64,000 nt of DNA from Shewanella xiamenensis (GCF_014647135.1 NZ_BMOP01000007.1:1-64000); one strand, 5' to 3'. Positions 20,745-32,788 are shown, numbered from the stretch's first letter. Made by a program: numbers and translations. The notes: generated from the sequence alone by a model not told the origin.

Positions 20745-22148
20745 GTGACATTTCAGGGGCAAGTCTTGCTTCCCTCACAGGAAGCCCTCATACAAAGATT
20801 GCATCATGTTGCCAGTTATAGCGACCAATTGCTGGTGCTTGTTGGCGGCCAAGGTTCGGGCAAGACAACGCTGCTCACTGCATTAGCTACCGATTTTGAT
20901 GATTCAAATGCGGCGCTGGTTATCTGCCCCATGCATGCCGATAACGCTGAGATTCGCCGCAAGATTTTAGTGCAGTTGATGTCATCCCCCATTTTTGATG
21001 ATGAGATCCCCCTAGCTGAAACCATTCTGCGTGTAGCTCAAAATCAAAGTAAACCGTTACATATCATCATCGATGATGCTCATTTGCTCTCAAAAGAGCT
21101 ATGGGCAGAATGCATCATACTCAATCAAATTCAGTGTGCGGGACAGCGGATAGCTGTGACCTTAACGGTTCCTCCAGCATTTTTAGCCGATTTATTGCCA
21201 CAATTACCCGATTCTCTCCGGCGGCAGATCCTGCCTATTAGTATTGAACCGCTAAGTTTGCCTGAGCGGGAAGCACTGTATCAAACCTTGCTGCGATACA
21301 GTGACCAAAATCCATTTACTCCAAGAGACATTGTTCGCGCACAACTTGAAAAACAAACGGGTACTCCTCAGGAAGTTGTTACCTTGCTGGAACTGGCGCT
21401 ACATGGCCAGAGTGAGAAGAAGTCAGTATGGGTGCACTATAAGGTCGCAGTGCTTGGACTTTGCAGTTTGTTGATTACCTTTTTGATTTGGTTTGGATTG
21501 GCTCAACCCTTTTCCGATGAGCCCGTGCTTGACGTGGTCACTTATCCCGCATTGGATTCCGACGAGTTTTTAGCCCATGGTCAACGGATATTAACGCCCT
21601 ATTTTAAACAACGTGAGGAGTCGTTAGCGCAGTCTTTATTATCGCAAGCGGCGCTGCAAGCCGATCCTTTGGCGGGATTTCATGGTGAAACTCCAGCCGA
21701 GAATGAGTCCGCCATAACACAACCGATTGATGAAGCCACAAGTAAGGCCGAAAACAATGTTGTGACTGCTAGTAACAATACATTACATGAAGATATCGCT
21801 AAGAACGATAACGTTCATCCAGCGAAGAACATCACGGCTGCATCAATAACTAATGTAAAAACTCGGCCAACGTCCGGTTATACCATCCAAATAGCTACAG
21901 TCTCCCAGCGTGACACAGTCGAGTCGCTGTTGAAAAAACTGCATTCTGTGCCGGATATTCGAGTCGCTAAATACAAACAATTTTGGGTGGTGCTGGTGGG
22001 ACAGTTTAGCGACAGTCAATCGGCGCAACAGTCTGCCGCAGAATTGGTCAAACAATATCGTTTGAGTCAACCCATGATAAAAAAATGGGCTGAGCTCGGT
22101 GGTTATCAATTACAAGATGCGCTTCCAAGCGGTGAAATTTCAGAATAA
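20745..22148 (+). CDS. damX: DamX-like cell-division SPOR protein with AAA domain
   Basis: A 467-aa protein. The N-terminal AAA-type ATPase region has Walker A GGQGSGKTT (residues 34-42) and a Walker B-like HIIIDDAH. A single transmembrane helix lies near residues 230-250, then an acidic Ala/Asn-rich linker and a C-terminal SPOR domain (about 380-460). SPOR domains bind denuded septal peptidoglycan. The frame begins with GTG at 20745, preceded by GGTGG; a nearby ATG at 20741 is in another frame. Sits between aroB and dam as in many gammaproteobacteria. Confidence 0.9.
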   Translation: MTFQGQVLLPSQEALIQRLHHVASYSDQLLVLVGGQGSGKTTLLTALATDFDDSNAALVICPMHADNAEIRRKILVQLMSSPIFDDEIPLAETILRVAQNQSKPLHIIIDDAHLLSKELWAECIILNQIQCAGQRIAVTLTVPPAFLADLLPQLPDSLRRQILPISIEPLSLPEREALYQTLLRYSDQNPFTPRDIVRAQLEKQTGTPQEVVTLLELALHGQSEKKSVWVHYKVAVLGLCSLLITFLIWFGLAQPFSDEPVLDVVTYPALDSDEFLAHGQRILTPYFKQREESLAQSLLSQAALQADPLAGFHGETPAENESAITQPIDEATSKAENNVVTASNNTLHEDIAKNDNVHPAKNITAASITNVKTRPTSGYTIQIATVSQRDTVESLLKKLHSVPDIRVAKYKQFWVVLVGQFSDSQSAQQSAAELVKQYRLSQPMIKKWAELGGYQLQDALPSGEISE

Positions 22149-22196
22149 ACAGAGTACAATCATGGCCTTTATTTTTGTCGGCATTCATCAAGTTAA

Positions 22197-23036
22197 ATGA
22201 TCAAAAAACATAGAGCCTTCCTGAAATGGGCTGGCGGAAAATTTAAATTGGTGGATGAGCTCTCGAACTATTTACCCACGGGTGAACGTTTAGTTGAGCC
22301 CTTTGTTGGCGCAGGTTCGGTATTTTTAAATACTGACTATCCCAGCTATTTACTCTGCGATATCAATCAAGACCTGATAAATCTCTACAACATAGTCAAA
22401 GAAAGGCCCTTGGAGTACATTGCGGCTGCTAAGAAGCTATTTGTCGATGAGATGAATCAGAAAGAAGCCTACTATCGCGTGCGTACAGACTTTAATAAAT
22501 CTCGCGATCCTTTCCTGCGTTCGGTTTATTTCCTGTACCTCAATCGTCATGGTTTTAATGGCTTGTGCCGTTATAACCGCAAAGGCGGCTTTAATGTACC
22601 CTTTGGCTCCTACAAGAAGCCTTATTTCCCCGAAAAGGAAATCTTGGCCTTTTCAAAGAAAGCGCAACGCGCCGAATTTAAGTGCATTGGCTATGAAAAA
22701 GCCTTTGAACAAATCCGAATTGGTGATGTGATTTATTGTGATCCACCCTATGCGCCATTATCCTCCACGGCGAGTTTTACTACCTATGTCGGTGCAGGCT
22801 TTAGCTTAGATGATCAGGCGTTGCTCGCGCGTTATTCGCGGCATATGGCTCTTGAACAGCGCATTCCTGTTGTGATTAGCAACCATGATATTCCGCTGAC
22901 GCGCGAACTGTATCGCGGCGCGCATCTCGCTAAGATCCAAGTGCAACGCAACATTAGCCAAAATGGTAGTGGCCGCAATAAAGTTGACGAGTTGATTGCT
23001 TTATACGATGAGACTTACGATCCGCAGGATGACTAA
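22197..23036 (+). CDS. dam: DNA adenine methylase (GATC)
   Basis: Dam methylates N6 of adenine in GATC and serves mismatch repair, replication timing and gene control. The 279-aa protein has the alpha-class motif order: N-terminal FLKWAGGKFKL, AdoMet-binding FVGAGSVF (36-43), then the catalytic DPPY (182-185) followed by APLSSTASFTTY. It resembles chromosomal Dam rather than phage methylases in length and context. It lies 48 bp after damX. Confidence 0.97.
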   Translation: MIKKHRAFLKWAGGKFKLVDELSNYLPTGERLVEPFVGAGSVFLNTDYPSYLLCDINQDLINLYNIVKERPLEYIAAAKKLFVDEMNQKEAYYRVRTDFNKSRDPFLRSVYFLYLNRHGFNGLCRYNRKGGFNVPFGSYKKPYFPEKEILAFSKKAQRAEFKCIGYEKAFEQIRIGDVIYCDPPYAPLSSTASFTTYVGAGFSLDDQALLARYSRHMALEQRIPVVISNHDIPLTRELYRGAHLAKIQVQRNISQNGSGRNKVDELIALYDETYDPQDD

Positions 23037-23071
23037 TTACTGATGACGGAAGGTTTGAGTTATTTGCTTAT

Positions 23072-23257
23072 TTAGCTAACGACTTGGCTAACCAGCAAAA
23101 TAAGGCTGGCAACTAAGGCTATCGCTAACACGATTCCCATCAAAATGTACGGTAATGGTGAATTGGTCTGGAAGTCTTTTTGGCGATTTTTATCTGACTG
23201 CACCCCAAAGAAGGCGGCTATCGTACTGTGAAAGACTTGCCAGATCCGGCTTAGCAT
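23072..23257 (-). CDS. DUF2970 small membrane protein
   Basis: A 61-aa protein matching the DUF2970 pattern: a W-x-V-F-H-S-T-x-A-A-F-F-G-V-Q-S start, a short charged linker with KDF, then one C-terminal transmembrane helix (about residues 36-60). The ATG at 23257 shares a base with the stop codon of the upstream gene (TGATG), which supports this start over a TTG one codon earlier. Function unknown; cotranscribed with the gene at 23257-23622 and convergent with dam. Confidence 0.8.
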   Translation of the reverse strand: MLSRIWQVFHSTIAAFFGVQSDKNRQKDFQTNSPLPYILMGIVLAIALVASLILLVSQVVS

Positions 23258-23622
23258 CAATAGGACTGTTGTGAATTGGCAGGTTTCATGTCATCGATAG
23301 GTTTATCTTGATGGCCATGGAGCAGTTCAAGCAAGTCGACAAAATGGAACTGGCTAGAGCGATTTTTGCCAGTAAGCCAAGTCTTCCAACTCAAGGTTTG
23401 TGCTTGTTCGGCACAACGGTTATTCGGATGGCTGCTAGGTAAGCTATTGTTGTAACGAGTATCACTACTGCAAGCGCAGGAGGAGGTATCGTTTCCTGCG
23501 GTCAGTTTTTCGACACCAAAGGCTAGGGAGGCGACTACCACAGCGGTAAATGCCAACATCATCGACGACTTAAATGTCACCGAGCCTAAAATGTGTGAAA
23601 ACTGTGTTAACCGCCCTTTCAT
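23257..23622 (-). CDS. Small membrane-anchored protein, unknown
   Basis: Not recognised. A 121-aa protein with a hydrophobic segment near residues 19-38 (MMLAFTAVVVASLAFGV) and a soluble, probably periplasmic, C-terminal part rich in Ser, Asn and His with three Cys (CAC and a later C). The start at 23622 is preceded by AAGGGAAG at good spacing. A longer frame upstream lacks a ribosome site. The gene overlaps the DUF2970 gene by one base. Cys-x-Cys could bind metal, but nothing else supports that. Confidence 0.65.
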   Translation of the reverse strand: MKGRLTQFSHILGSVTFKSSMMLAFTAVVVASLAFGVEKLTAGNDTSSCACSSDTRYNNSLPSSHPNNRCAEQAQTLSWKTWLTGKNRSSQFHFVDLLELLHGHQDKPIDDMKPANSQQSY

Positions 23623-23884
23623 GATACTTCCCTTGAAATCATTAAATGATCCACGCCAGCTGCCCGAGTATAACAAACTCGCTTAGTTTATGAACAATAA
23701 TTTATCAATCTTCACTAAAATCTTTCTAACGCTTCAGCTTCTCCTAGGACTTACCGTAGGTTGTGAGTACTGCAATTGAGCTTCTATCTGGTTTCAATCG
23801 CGATAAATGTGGCATTTGCTATAGAGGCATGGTCTAGCTAAGGGTAAAATAAGGCACTTTTTGTTCAATAGCAGCGAGTGTCCT

Positions 23885-24562
23885 ATGCGCCCATTTTTAA
23901 TTGCTCCATCGATTTTATCCGCCGATTTCGCCCGTTTAGGGGATGACGTTAAAGCCGTGTTAGATGCAGGGGCTGACGTAGTGCATTTTGATGTGATGGA
24001 TAACCACTATGTGCCGAACTTAACCATTGGTCCTATGGTGTGTAAAGCGTTACGCGACTATGGCATTACGGCGGAGATCGACGTGCATTTAATGGTTAAG
24101 CCTGTTGATCGTATCGTGCCTGATTTTGCTAAGGCGGGTGCGTCTATTATTACTTTCCATCCCGAAGCCTCTGAGCATATCGATCGTACTTTGCAACTGA
24201 TTAAAGAATCGGGTTGTAAGGCAGGTTTAGTGTTTAACCCTGCAACACCGCTGCATTATCTTGACCATGTGATGGATAAGTTAGATGTGATCCTGCTGAT
24301 GTCGGTCAACCCAGGCTTTGGTGGCCAATCCTTTATTCCTTCGACCTTAGATAAATTACGCCAAGTGCGTGAGCGTATCGATGCGAGCGGTTTTGATATT
24401 CGCTTAGAGGTTGATGGTGGCGTAAAAGTGGATAACATTGCCGAAATTGCTGCCGCAGGTGCCGATATGTTTGTCGCTGGGTCGGCTATTTTTAGTCAAC
24501 CAGACTATAAAGCCGTTGTCGATGAAATGCGTGCCGAGTTAGTAAACGTTGAGGCCAAATGA
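23885..24562 (+). CDS. rpe: Ribulose-phosphate 3-epimerase
   Basis: A 225-aa TIM-barrel enzyme interconverting ribulose 5-phosphate and xylulose 5-phosphate in the pentose phosphate pathway. It opens [15 protein letters not shown] and has the metal-binding [13 protein letters not shown], the HLMV motif, [12 protein letters not shown] and EVDGGV. Start chosen at MRPFL (23885); an upstream in-frame TTG adds eight unlikely residues. Overlaps gph by four bases (ATGA), giving the conserved rpe-gph-trpS order. Confidence 0.97.
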   Translation: MRPFLIAPSILSADFARLGDDVKAVLDAGADVVHFDVMDNHYVPNLTIGPMVCKALRDYGITAEIDVHLMVKPVDRIVPDFAKAGASIITFHPEASEHIDRTLQLIKESGCKAGLVFNPATPLHYLDHVMDKLDVILLMSVNPGFGGQSFIPSTLDKLRQVRERIDASGFDIRLEVDGGVKVDNIAEIAAAGADMFVAGSAIFSQPDYKAVVDEMRAELVNVEAK

Positions 24563-25245
24563 TGCGAGAACAGATTAAAGCGATTGCCTTTGATCTCGAC
24601 GGCACACTGATTGACAGTGTGCCCGATCTTGCGGTCGCGACACAGGCGGCACTCGCCGAATTAGGTTTGGCAACGTGTACCGAGGCACAGGTGAGAACTT
24701 GGGTGGGTAATGGCGCTGAAATGCTTATGCGCCGCGCCATGAGCCACGCTTTAGGCGCAGACGTTGAGCAAACGGCATTAGATGCGGCTATGCCGATTTT
24801 TATGCATCACTATCAAGAAAATCTTGAGAAGCACAGCGCACTTTATGCCGATGTGCACCAAGTGCTACAAACTCTGTTTGACGCTGGATTTAAGCTGGCA
24901 GTGGTGACAAACAAACCCTACCGCTTTACTTTGCCGCTGCTTGAGGCCTTTAAGATTAATGACTTCTTTAGCTTAGTGCTTGGCGGCGATTCGCTGGCGA
25001 AGATGAAGCCGGATCCATTACCGCTAGAGCATTTATTAGCGCAATGGCAACTCGATAAAAGTGAGTTGTTGATGGTGGGCGATTCTAAAAATGACATTTT
25101 AGCGGCGAAAGCAGCAGGTGTTGCATCAATCGGCTTGACCTATGGCTACAACTACGGTGAAGATATTGGGCTCACTGGCCCTGACGCGGTGTGCGAGCAG
25201 TTTGCCGAGATCCTTAGCTGGCTAAATGTCGGCCAGGCAGTTTAA
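24559..25245 (+). CDS. gph: Phosphoglycolate phosphatase
   Basis: A 228-aa HAD-superfamily phosphatase. Motif I is [10 protein letters not shown] with nucleophile Asp12, motif II VVTNK, and motif [17 protein letters not shown]. It clears 2-phosphoglycolate, formed for example during repair of oxidised DNA ends. Tandem ATGs at 24559 and 24562 overlap the rpe stop. Position between rpe and trpS supports the gph name over other HAD phosphatases. Confidence 0.93.
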   Translation: MMREQIKAIAFDLDGTLIDSVPDLAVATQAALAELGLATCTEAQVRTWVGNGAEMLMRRAMSHALGADVEQTALDAAMPIFMHHYQENLEKHSALYADVHQVLQTLFDAGFKLAVVTNKPYRFTLPLLEAFKINDFFSLVLGGDSLAKMKPDPLPLEHLLAQWQLDKSELLMVGDSKNDILAAKAAGVASIGLTYGYNYGEDIGLTGPDAVCEQFAEILSWLNVGQAV

Positions 25246-25281
25246 TCGAATCTTTTTATCTTTATTTGGAGCAATGACGTA

Positions 25282-26280
25282 ATGACCAAACCCATAGTAC
25301 TCAGCGGTGCACAGCCGTCCGGCGAATTAACCATAGGTAACTACATGGGTGCATTGCGTCAATGGGTTGCCATGCAAGATAGCCACGACTGCCTTTATTG
25401 CGTGGTGGATTTGCATGCCATTACCGTGCGCCAAGACCCTCAAGCATTGCGTGAAGCCTGCTTAGATACGCTTGCACTGTATTTAGCCTGCGGCGTCGAT
25501 CCAAAGAAGAGTACGGTATTTATCCAATCTCAAGTGCCGCAGCACACTCAGCTGGGTTGGGCGTTAAATTGCTACACCCAAATGGGTGAATTGAGCCGTA
25601 TGACGCAGTTTAAGGATAAGTCACAAAAGCACGCCAACAATATTAACGTCGGTCTGTTTGGTTATCCTGTACTGATGGCGGCGGATATTCTGCTGTATCA
25701 AGCGAATGAAATCCCAGTTGGTCAAGATCAAAAGCAACATCTTGAGTTAACTCGTGATATCGCCACTCGCTTTAACAACGCTTACGGCGACACGTTTACT
25801 ATTCCTGAGCCTTTTATTCCTGAGCATGGCGCTAAGGTGATGTCGCTACAGGACCCTCTGAAGAAGATGTCTAAGTCAGACGATAACCGTAACAACGTAA
25901 TTGGTCTGCTTGAAGATCCTAAAGCGGTTATGAAAAAGCTGAAAAAAGCCATGACCGACAGTGACGAGCCGCCAGTGGTGCGTTTCGATATGGAAAACAA
26001 GCCAGGTGTATCCAACCTGCTGAGCTTAATGTCAGGTATCACGGGTCAAAGCATTGCCAGCCTCGAAGCCGAGTTTGAAGGCAAGATGTATGGCCACTTA
26101 AAAGGTGCCGCGGGTGAAGCGGTCGTGGGCATGTTAGAGCCGCTGCAAGAGCGTTACCGTGCGCTGCGTGCCGACCGTGCTTACCTTGATCAAGTGATGA
26201 GAGCGGGCGCTGAAAATGCCCAGGCTCGTGCTGAAGTGACGCTTAAAAAGGTGTACGAGAAGATTGGTTTGTTAGTGTAA
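25282..26280 (+). CDS. trpS: Tryptophanyl-tRNA synthetase
   Basis: A 332-aa class I aminoacyl-tRNA synthetase charging tRNA-Trp. The HIGH-like motif is in [12 protein letters not shown] and the KMSKS loop is KKMSKSDDN near residue 195; [15 protein letters not shown] is the usual tryptophan-site segment. Preceded by TTGGAGCAATGACGTA and followed by a strong terminator. Last gene of the rpe-gph-trpS run. Confidence 0.97.
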   Translation: MTKPIVLSGAQPSGELTIGNYMGALRQWVAMQDSHDCLYCVVDLHAITVRQDPQALREACLDTLALYLACGVDPKKSTVFIQSQVPQHTQLGWALNCYTQMGELSRMTQFKDKSQKHANNINVGLFGYPVLMAADILLYQANEIPVGQDQKQHLELTRDIATRFNNAYGDTFTIPEPFIPEHGAKVMSLQDPLKKMSKSDDNRNNVIGLLEDPKAVMKKLKKAMTDSDEPPVVRFDMENKPGVSNLLSLMSGITGQSIASLEAEFEGKMYGHLKGAAGEAVVGMLEPLQERYRALRADRAYLDQVMRAGAENAQARAEVTLKKVYEKIGLLV

Positions 26281-26315
26281 TTTGACCTAAAAAGCGCATT
26301 ACATAACACTCGATT

Positions 26316-26346
26316 AAGCCGACCCATTCTTAGGTCGGCTTTTTTA
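26316..26346 (+). terminator. Terminator after trpS
   Basis: AAGCCGACC and GGTCGGCTT pair over 9 bp around CATTCTTA and are followed by TTTTT. A standard intrinsic terminator. Confidence 0.88.
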
Positions 26347-26374
26347 TGTCTGTTATTCATTGGGCTGTTAAGTG

Positions 26375-27247
26375 TTAGGCCTGTGATTTCAGCCAAGAGG
26401 AAAAGGCGGCAATCGCGGGTTCAGCTAGACGGCGCTGCTTACAGATAAAACTAAACTCAAAGCCCGTATGGACATCGGGTAGATTTACCGCTACCAGTCG
26501 TCCGGTGCTGATATCGCCGGCCACCATAAAATCAGGGGCGAGGGCGATACCTTGTCCGGCAATCGCCGCCTCAATTGCCATCACTATGTGGCTAAAAATA
26601 TGTTGTTGCTCGTTGTTCAGGGGGATTTTATGCGCCGATGACCACTTATGCCAATCGAGTCCAAGTGGGCCTTCATCCACAATCAGTAATGCTTGTTGCT
26701 GAAAATTGCCCAAGTTAATCTCGCGCCATTTAGGATAAAGGCTAGGGCTACATACGGGGATCAGGCGTTCCTTGTGCAGTAATTGTTGCCAATAACCCCG
26801 TTGATTGAGTTTGCCTGCGATAAAGATATCGGCCGTGCTGGTGCTGAGATCGGGGTCTTGAGTGATCATCTCGAGGCGAATTTTAACGCTGGGATATTGG
26901 CGCCGAAAATCCGCTAACCTTGGGATCAACCATTTCACCGCAAATGAGCTGTATACCGCCAAACAGAGTTGTTGATTTGGGGTGTCGCGGATTTTGAGAT
27001 TAAGATCGCTTAACTCATTAAAAATTCTTTCTAACTCAATAAATAAGCTCTGGCCTTTGGGCGTGAGCTGTAGTTTACGTCCCTGACGATCAAAAAGTTG
27101 TTCACCAAAGTACTCCTCCAATACACGCACTTGGTGTGAAACCGCGCTTTGGGTAATGCAAAGCTCGGCGGCAGCCTTGGAAAAATGTTGTTGCCTCGCG
27201 GCAGTTTCAAATACTTGCAGCGCACGTAAGGGTGGAAGCTTTCTCAT
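26375..27247 (-). CDS. LysR-family regulator (GcvA-like)
   Basis: A 290-aa LysR-type regulator. The N-terminal winged HTH reads MRKLPPLRALQVFETAARQQ ... ITQSAVSHQVRVLEEYFG, the GcvA-like subgroup. A substrate-binding effector domain follows from about residue 90. The start at ATG 27247 is preferred over an upstream TTG. It is divergent from an EamA transporter gene 120 bp away, so that gene is its likely target. The effector cannot be told from sequence. Confidence 0.88.
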   Translation of the reverse strand: MRKLPPLRALQVFETAARQQHFSKAAAELCITQSAVSHQVRVLEEYFGEQLFDRQGRKLQLTPKGQSLFIELERIFNELSDLNLKIRDTPNQQLCLAVYSSFAVKWLIPRLADFRRQYPSVKIRLEMITQDPDLSTSTADIFIAGKLNQRGYWQQLLHKERLIPVCSPSLYPKWREINLGNFQQQALLIVDEGPLGLDWHKWSSAHKIPLNNEQQHIFSHIVMAIEAAIAGQGIALAPDFMVAGDISTGRLVAVNLPDVHTGFEFSFICKQRRLAEPAIAAFSSWLKSQA

Positions 27248-27366
27248 GATTTTCAAAGTCTAAACGATTTAGTATGAATTTAATTCATCTAGCATGAGAA
27301 AGCATCATTTCAGCTTAAGTTTTGCGGGGATTATCATGCCAGCATTGAGATTTACGGATAGTTAAA

Positions 27367-28290
27367 ATGCAGCGCCCTGTTGTTATCGGTTTGATTTTAT
27401 TGATAGTGGGTAATCTATTTAGTGCTTTTTACGATGTATCGATCAAATGGTTGCCAGAAGATGCTAATGCAGCCACTTTTCTACTCGTGAGACAAATCAC
27501 TTCAGTACTCATGTTAACCCCGATTTGGTTGTACTCGCAGCGACCGCAGACGGAATATATTTCGGTTCACCTTTGGCGTGCCAACATAGGCTCGGTTGGC
27601 GCGCTTTTTTTAATTATTGGTTTGATGGCATTGCCTTTAGCCACAGTCAGTTCCCTGTTTTACTCGGCCCCCCTGATGATTATTTTGATGGGATACTGGT
27701 TTTTAAAGGAGCGGATCACAACTGGGCAAGTAATATGCACAGCGTTAGGTTTTGTCGGGATCTTAATTATCCTCAGGCCGAGCGAGATGAACTGGTTTGG
27801 ATTAGCGGTGTTATTTTCAGCATTTACTTTTGCTATCAATCAGTTGATGCTTAAAAAAGTGCCCAATACTGAGCACCCGGTATTAACCTTAATGCTCTAT
27901 AACTTGCTGGGGATTCCTGCGACTTTAGTCATTGCGGCCTTTCAGGGGGTGGAGGGACTGAGCTGGGAATTGCTCGCGGTTGCACTACTTAGTAATGCCT
28001 TTTTACTGATTTATCATTGGTTCTGTGTACTGGCTTACCGTAAAGCGCAGGCGAGTGATATTGCGATTGCCGAATATACTGGTTTGTTATTTATCGTTTT
28101 CTTAGGCTGGCTGTTGTTTGATGAATGGCTGGATAGCTTAAGTTGGCTGGGTGCCGCTTTGATTGTGCTGCCTTCGCTGTTTTTACCTTGGATAGGAGCG
28201 TTGGTGGAGAAGTCACCCAAGATGATGGATAACATACAGGTGAAGTCTTTAGGAATTGATACCGCGGTAAAAGGCGAGCCTAAACTTTAA
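27367..28290 (+). CDS. EamA/DMT-family transporter
   Basis: A 307-aa drug/metabolite transporter superfamily member with about ten hydrophobic segments in two EamA repeats (about 8-140 and 150-285). RPSEMNW follows the first repeat. Such proteins export amino acids, purines or other metabolites from the inner membrane; the substrate is not predictable here. Paired with the divergent LysR regulator, which suggests inducible export. The last codons form part of a hairpin. Confidence 0.88.
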   Translation: MQRPVVIGLILLIVGNLFSAFYDVSIKWLPEDANAATFLLVRQITSVLMLTPIWLYSQRPQTEYISVHLWRANIGSVGALFLIIGLMALPLATVSSLFYSAPLMIILMGYWFLKERITTGQVICTALGFVGILIILRPSEMNWFGLAVLFSAFTFAINQLMLKKVPNTEHPVLTLMLYNLLGIPATLVIAAFQGVEGLSWELLAVALLSNAFLLIYHWFCVLAYRKAQASDIAIAEYTGLLFIVFLGWLLFDEWLDSLSWLGAALIVLPSLFLPWIGALVEKSPKMMDNIQVKSLGIDTAVKGEPKL

Positions 28291-28302
28291 GTGTTTAGGC
28301 TC
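28276..28302. terminator. Hairpin between EamA gene and dolP
   Basis: GAGCCTAAAC and GTTTAGGCTC form a perfect 10-bp stem around seven bases and overlap the stop codon of the EamA gene. There is no clear poly-T tail on either side, so termination is likely but not certain. It sits between convergent genes. Confidence 0.5.
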
Positions 28303-28308
28303 AATCGG

Positions 28309-29477
<1,169 letters not shown>

Positions 29478-29571
29478 TCAGGATAAAGTGTGGCTATGAT
29501 GCCATATTTCCACGGTGGAGTTGAGGCATAAGCGTTAAAAATTATTCGATGAGCTGAGTCGAGAGCCTCGT

Positions 29572-29898
29572 TTAAAAGGCATCGACCAGCCATTGGATCT
29601 GCGTATCTTCGATGGCGACAACGTCGAATCGGCAGGGTACATCCAATTTATGGCTCTGTAAATAATGACTGGCCGCCATGCGGATCCTGCCGATTTGTGC
29701 TTTGCTAAGTGCTTGTATTGCGCCACCAAATTGATTTGCAGAGCGGTATTTTACTTCTACAAATACCCAGTGGTTTTTGTGGCGCATGATTAAGTCTATT
29801 TCACCAAAGGGATAGCGGACATTGCGCTCAACAAAGATTAAACCTTGCTGTTCAAGGTAACCTTGGGCGAGCGACTCTGCCTGCTGTCCGAGTGTCAT
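29572..29898 (-). CDS. yraN: YraN (UPF0102) nuclease-fold protein
   Basis: A 108-aa UPF0102 protein. It has the restriction-endonuclease-like pattern seen in the family: GEIDLIMR with the conserved Glu/Asp, then VFVEVKYR (E-x-K). No substrate is established. The start overlaps the lpoA stop by four bases, indicating translational coupling. Confidence 0.92.
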   Translation of the reverse strand: MTLGQQAESLAQGYLEQQGLIFVERNVRYPFGEIDLIMRHKNHWVFVEVKYRSANQFGGAIQALSKAQIGRIRMAASHYLQSHKLDVPCRFDVVAIEDTQIQWLVDAF

Positions 29899-31778
29899 AG
29901 TTGGCGGAAACTGCCTCTTTGATAGCGTCCCCAGCTTAATTGGCGGTTAATTACGCCATCGGGATTGACCGATAACACGCCGCTACGACCATTGAACTGG
30001 TAACCGGTAAATGAGCGCATTTGTGCGAGTTTGCTGATCAAATCCATCGCATCATAACCCATCACAAATAAGCGTTTTTGGCCGTTGTTCCAGCCGGGCC
30101 ATAAGGTATTAACCATCAGGTTTTCTTCGCCATTTTGCATCAACCAAGGTGCGTCACTGAGAGTGAGGTTATTTAAATCCTGCGCAGTTTGGCTCGATTC
30201 ATTATCGATACGGCTACGGCTCGAGGTGTACAACGGCACGGGCTGAGTAAAGACGCTAAAGGTGACATCGATAAAGGCCTTGAGCAGGGTTAACTCCTGC
30301 GGCGTCGAGATCATATAAATCGCATCTATATCTTGGCGCGAGCGAAAATCGGCCTGTACTGAATTGCCCAGTAGTTCCTTGATGCGCGCAATACGGGCTT
30401 GGCTATCGCGAACGCCGAGCGCATCTTGCACCGTGGTTTTCATCTTATCGCCACTGTCGTAGTAATAGACTTCGATGGGCGTATCGCTTTTCTTTTTCCA
30501 GGCTTGAATAAAGCTCTCGGCCATACGTTTGCCGATAGCATCGTTGCTGGCGAGTAGCAGTGGCATAGTTACGCCATCTTGATACATGCGTATTGCTGCA
30601 TCGGCTGCTTCTTGTGCTGGTGATAATGCAAAGTAAAACTTATTAGCATCAGCGACAAACTTGTCTGTTTGATTTAAAAACAGTTGCGGGATCGGCGCGC
30701 TTGCCGCAACAGGCGCTGCTGGCGTGCCAGTGGCAGGGGTGTTAGTTGCCGCAGTACCAGTGTTTAATGCCAATAATTGATCGATTTCATTTGGCAGTAG
30801 CGGGCCAATAATAAACTCAGCACCTGCATTTACCGCTTGCTGATAGGCGGCTACTGCGTCATTGGCGGTATCGTAAAAATTCACCGAGACTTGCTCATTC
30901 GGTTTAGCTAAATAACTGGCCAAAATACCTTGGCGAATCGCATTGGCGGCACTGGCGCGCTGGCCTGTTAGCGGCAAGAGTACAGCGATATTTTTTGGGG
31001 TATAAGGTTTGGCGTTTAACGCTTGATCTAAATCCGCGGGCAACTTCGCCGCCGCAGGATGGTAAGGGTTTTGTTTTTGCCAGTCGCCTAAATAACGGAC
31101 CAGTTGATTGGGATCGACCGCATAGTGCTTAGCGATATATGCCAGCTGTAACCAACCGGCAAAAACCGGGCTTTTGGCATCTTTAGTGAATTCGAGCAAG
31201 GTTTGCTCATGCATTGGCTGCAATACTTGCCAGATCTGATTATTGACTTCACTCGCCTCAGCGGGAGGCAAATAGGTGGTCAATAAGCTTAATTCGCGTA
31301 CTTGATCGATAGGTTGCTTATTCAGTTGGAACAAATGTGCTCTCAATTGATGATACGCAGCCATTTGCCAGCCGGGTAATACCCAAGTGCTTGGGTAAGT
31401 TAGCGTTTTCAGTGCATCAAGCGGCGTCGATGTATGCTCCAGCACCCGCGCAGTCAGGTACTTATGCTCAGCCACTAGCGTCGGGACCTGAGTCAGGCTT
31501 GGCAGCATCGACTTGAGCAGCTTTTGCGCCGCCGCATAGTCGTTCGCATTGATATGCGCATGCGCCGCCAGCAGCAGGTAAGTATCACGTTGCTGAGGAT
31601 CTTTGCTATTAGCAGCCTGTGCTAAATACACATTTGGCGCCAATGGAGCAGAGGCTAAAGAGGTGGCCACGGTGGGCGCAGTATTAGTTGAGGTGGGCGC
31701 TTGACTGCCGCAACCCGCCAACACTGCGGATAAAATGGCCACGGAAACGAACTTAGTTGTATTCAGGCTTTTTAACAC
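29895..31778 (-). CDS. lpoA: LpoA, outer-membrane activator of PBP1A
   Basis: A 627-aa lipoprotein with lipobox LAGC (Cys23). The N-terminal TPR-like domain spans about residues 40-250. The C-terminal periplasmic-binding-protein-like domain (from about 270, [17 protein letters not shown]) contacts PBP1A from the outer membrane. An Ala/Pro/Thr-rich insert (about 347-367) interrupts that domain. Its client mrcA lies ~16 kb away in this window. Divergent from rsmI, as in E. coli. Confidence 0.94.
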   Translation of the reverse strand: MLKSLNTTKFVSVAILSAVLAGCGSQAPTSTNTAPTVATSLASAPLAPNVYLAQAANSKDPQQRDTYLLLAAHAHINANDYAAAQKLLKSMLPSLTQVPTLVAEHKYLTARVLEHTSTPLDALKTLTYPSTWVLPGWQMAAYHQLRAHLFQLNKQPIDQVRELSLLTTYLPPAEASEVNNQIWQVLQPMHEQTLLEFTKDAKSPVFAGWLQLAYIAKHYAVDPNQLVRYLGDWQKQNPYHPAAAKLPADLDQALNAKPYTPKNIAVLLPLTGQRASAANAIRQGILASYLAKPNEQVSVNFYDTANDAVAAYQQAVNAGAEFIIGPLLPNEIDQLLALNTGTAATNTPATGTPAAPVAASAPIPQLFLNQTDKFVADANKFYFALSPAQEAADAAIRMYQDGVTMPLLLASNDAIGKRMAESFIQAWKKKSDTPIEVYYYDSGDKMKTTVQDALGVRDSQARIARIKELLGNSVQADFRSRQDIDAIYMISTPQELTLLKAFIDVTFSVFTQPVPLYTSSRSRIDNESSQTAQDLNNLTLSDAPWLMQNGEENLMVNTLWPGWNNGQKRLFVMGYDAMDLISKLAQMRSFTGYQFNGRSGVLSVNPDGVINRQLSWGRYQRGSFRQL

Positions 31779-31866
31779 TGGGCTTCACTCTGGTAAGATG
31801 CTGCCTCTAGTTTAACCTTCTCTTGCGCTTGACGAAAGTCTTGGCACTGTCATTACAGAGGTATAT

Positions 31867-32712
31867 ATGGACCAAAGCGTCGCACTCTACATCGTTCCCA
31901 CTCCTATTGGTAATTTGGGGGACATGAGCCCACGTGCTATTGACGTGCTCAGCCAGGTTGCATTAATTGCCTGTGAAGACACCCGCCATAGCGGCAAGTT
32001 ATTGAGTCATTTTGGCATTTCAACTAAAACCATCGCACTGCACGACCATAATGAGCGTGCTCGCGCCCAGTGGATTGTGGATCAGCTAGCCGCAGGGCAG
32101 TCGATTGCGCTAATTTCCGATGCAGGCACGCCGCTGATTTCCGACCCCGGCTATCACTTGGTCTCCCATGTGCGCCAATCTGGCTTTAAGGTGATCCCGC
32201 TGCCAGGCCCCTGTGCGGCGATTACGGCGTTAAGTGCCTCGGGTTTGCCGTCGGATCGTTTTTCTTTTGAAGGTTTTTTACCCTCGAAAGAAAAAGCTCG
32301 CGCCGACAAGTTGTTAGAACTAAAAGAAGATCCGCGCACGCTGATTTTTTATGAATCTCCCCACCGTATCGAACATAGCCTAACGACCATGGCTCAAGTG
32401 CTAGGGGACGATCGCCAAGTGGTGATGGCGCGTGAAGTGACGAAAACCTTCGAGACCTTCCTCAGCGGCCCCGTGGCTGAGGTGTTAGCCACTGTGAGTA
32501 GCGATCTTAACCAGCAAAAAGGTGAGATTGTGCTTATGGTGCATGGTCACCGTACGGCCGAGGATGATGAAGCCATTCCAACCGTTGCCATCAATACACT
32601 TAAGTTACTCTGTGAAGAATTGCCCCTTAAAAAGGCCGCCGCCATTGCCGCGCAAATTCACGGTCTTAAAAAGAATGCCCTGTACAAGTTCGGTTTAGAG
32701 TCTGATTTATAA
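31867..32712 (+). CDS. rsmI: 16S rRNA (cytidine1402-2'-O)-methyltransferase RsmI
   Basis: A 281-aa TP-methylase-fold enzyme methylating the 2'-O of C1402 in 16S rRNA. Opening [19 protein letters not shown], then [28 protein letters not shown] and FYESPHRI are the family signatures. Divergent from lpoA with 88 bp between them. The rnpB promoter begins ~40 bp after its stop. Confidence 0.96.
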   Translation: MDQSVALYIVPTPIGNLGDMSPRAIDVLSQVALIACEDTRHSGKLLSHFGISTKTIALHDHNERARAQWIVDQLAAGQSIALISDAGTPLISDPGYHLVSHVRQSGFKVIPLPGPCAAITALSASGLPSDRFSFEGFLPSKEKARADKLLELKEDPRTLIFYESPHRIEHSLTTMAQVLGDDRQVVMAREVTKTFETFLSGPVAEVLATVSSDLNQQKGEIVLMVHGHRTAEDDEAIPTVAINTLKLLCEELPLKKAAAIAAQIHGLKKNALYKFGLESDL

Positions 32713-32752
32713 GCAGATCTAACAGATAGACGCGCACTGGCAGGATTAACAG

Positions 32753-32781
32753 TGGTGCAGGTAGAAGGCTTAGGCTATAAT
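32753..32781 (+). promoter_or_regulatory. rnpB promoter
   Basis: A consensus -10 TATAAT lies at 32776-32781, eight bases before the expected 5' end of RNase P RNA at 32789. The -35 region, 17 bp upstream, is poor, so the -10 carries most of the support. Confidence 0.7.
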
Positions 32782-32788
32782 CCGCGCC

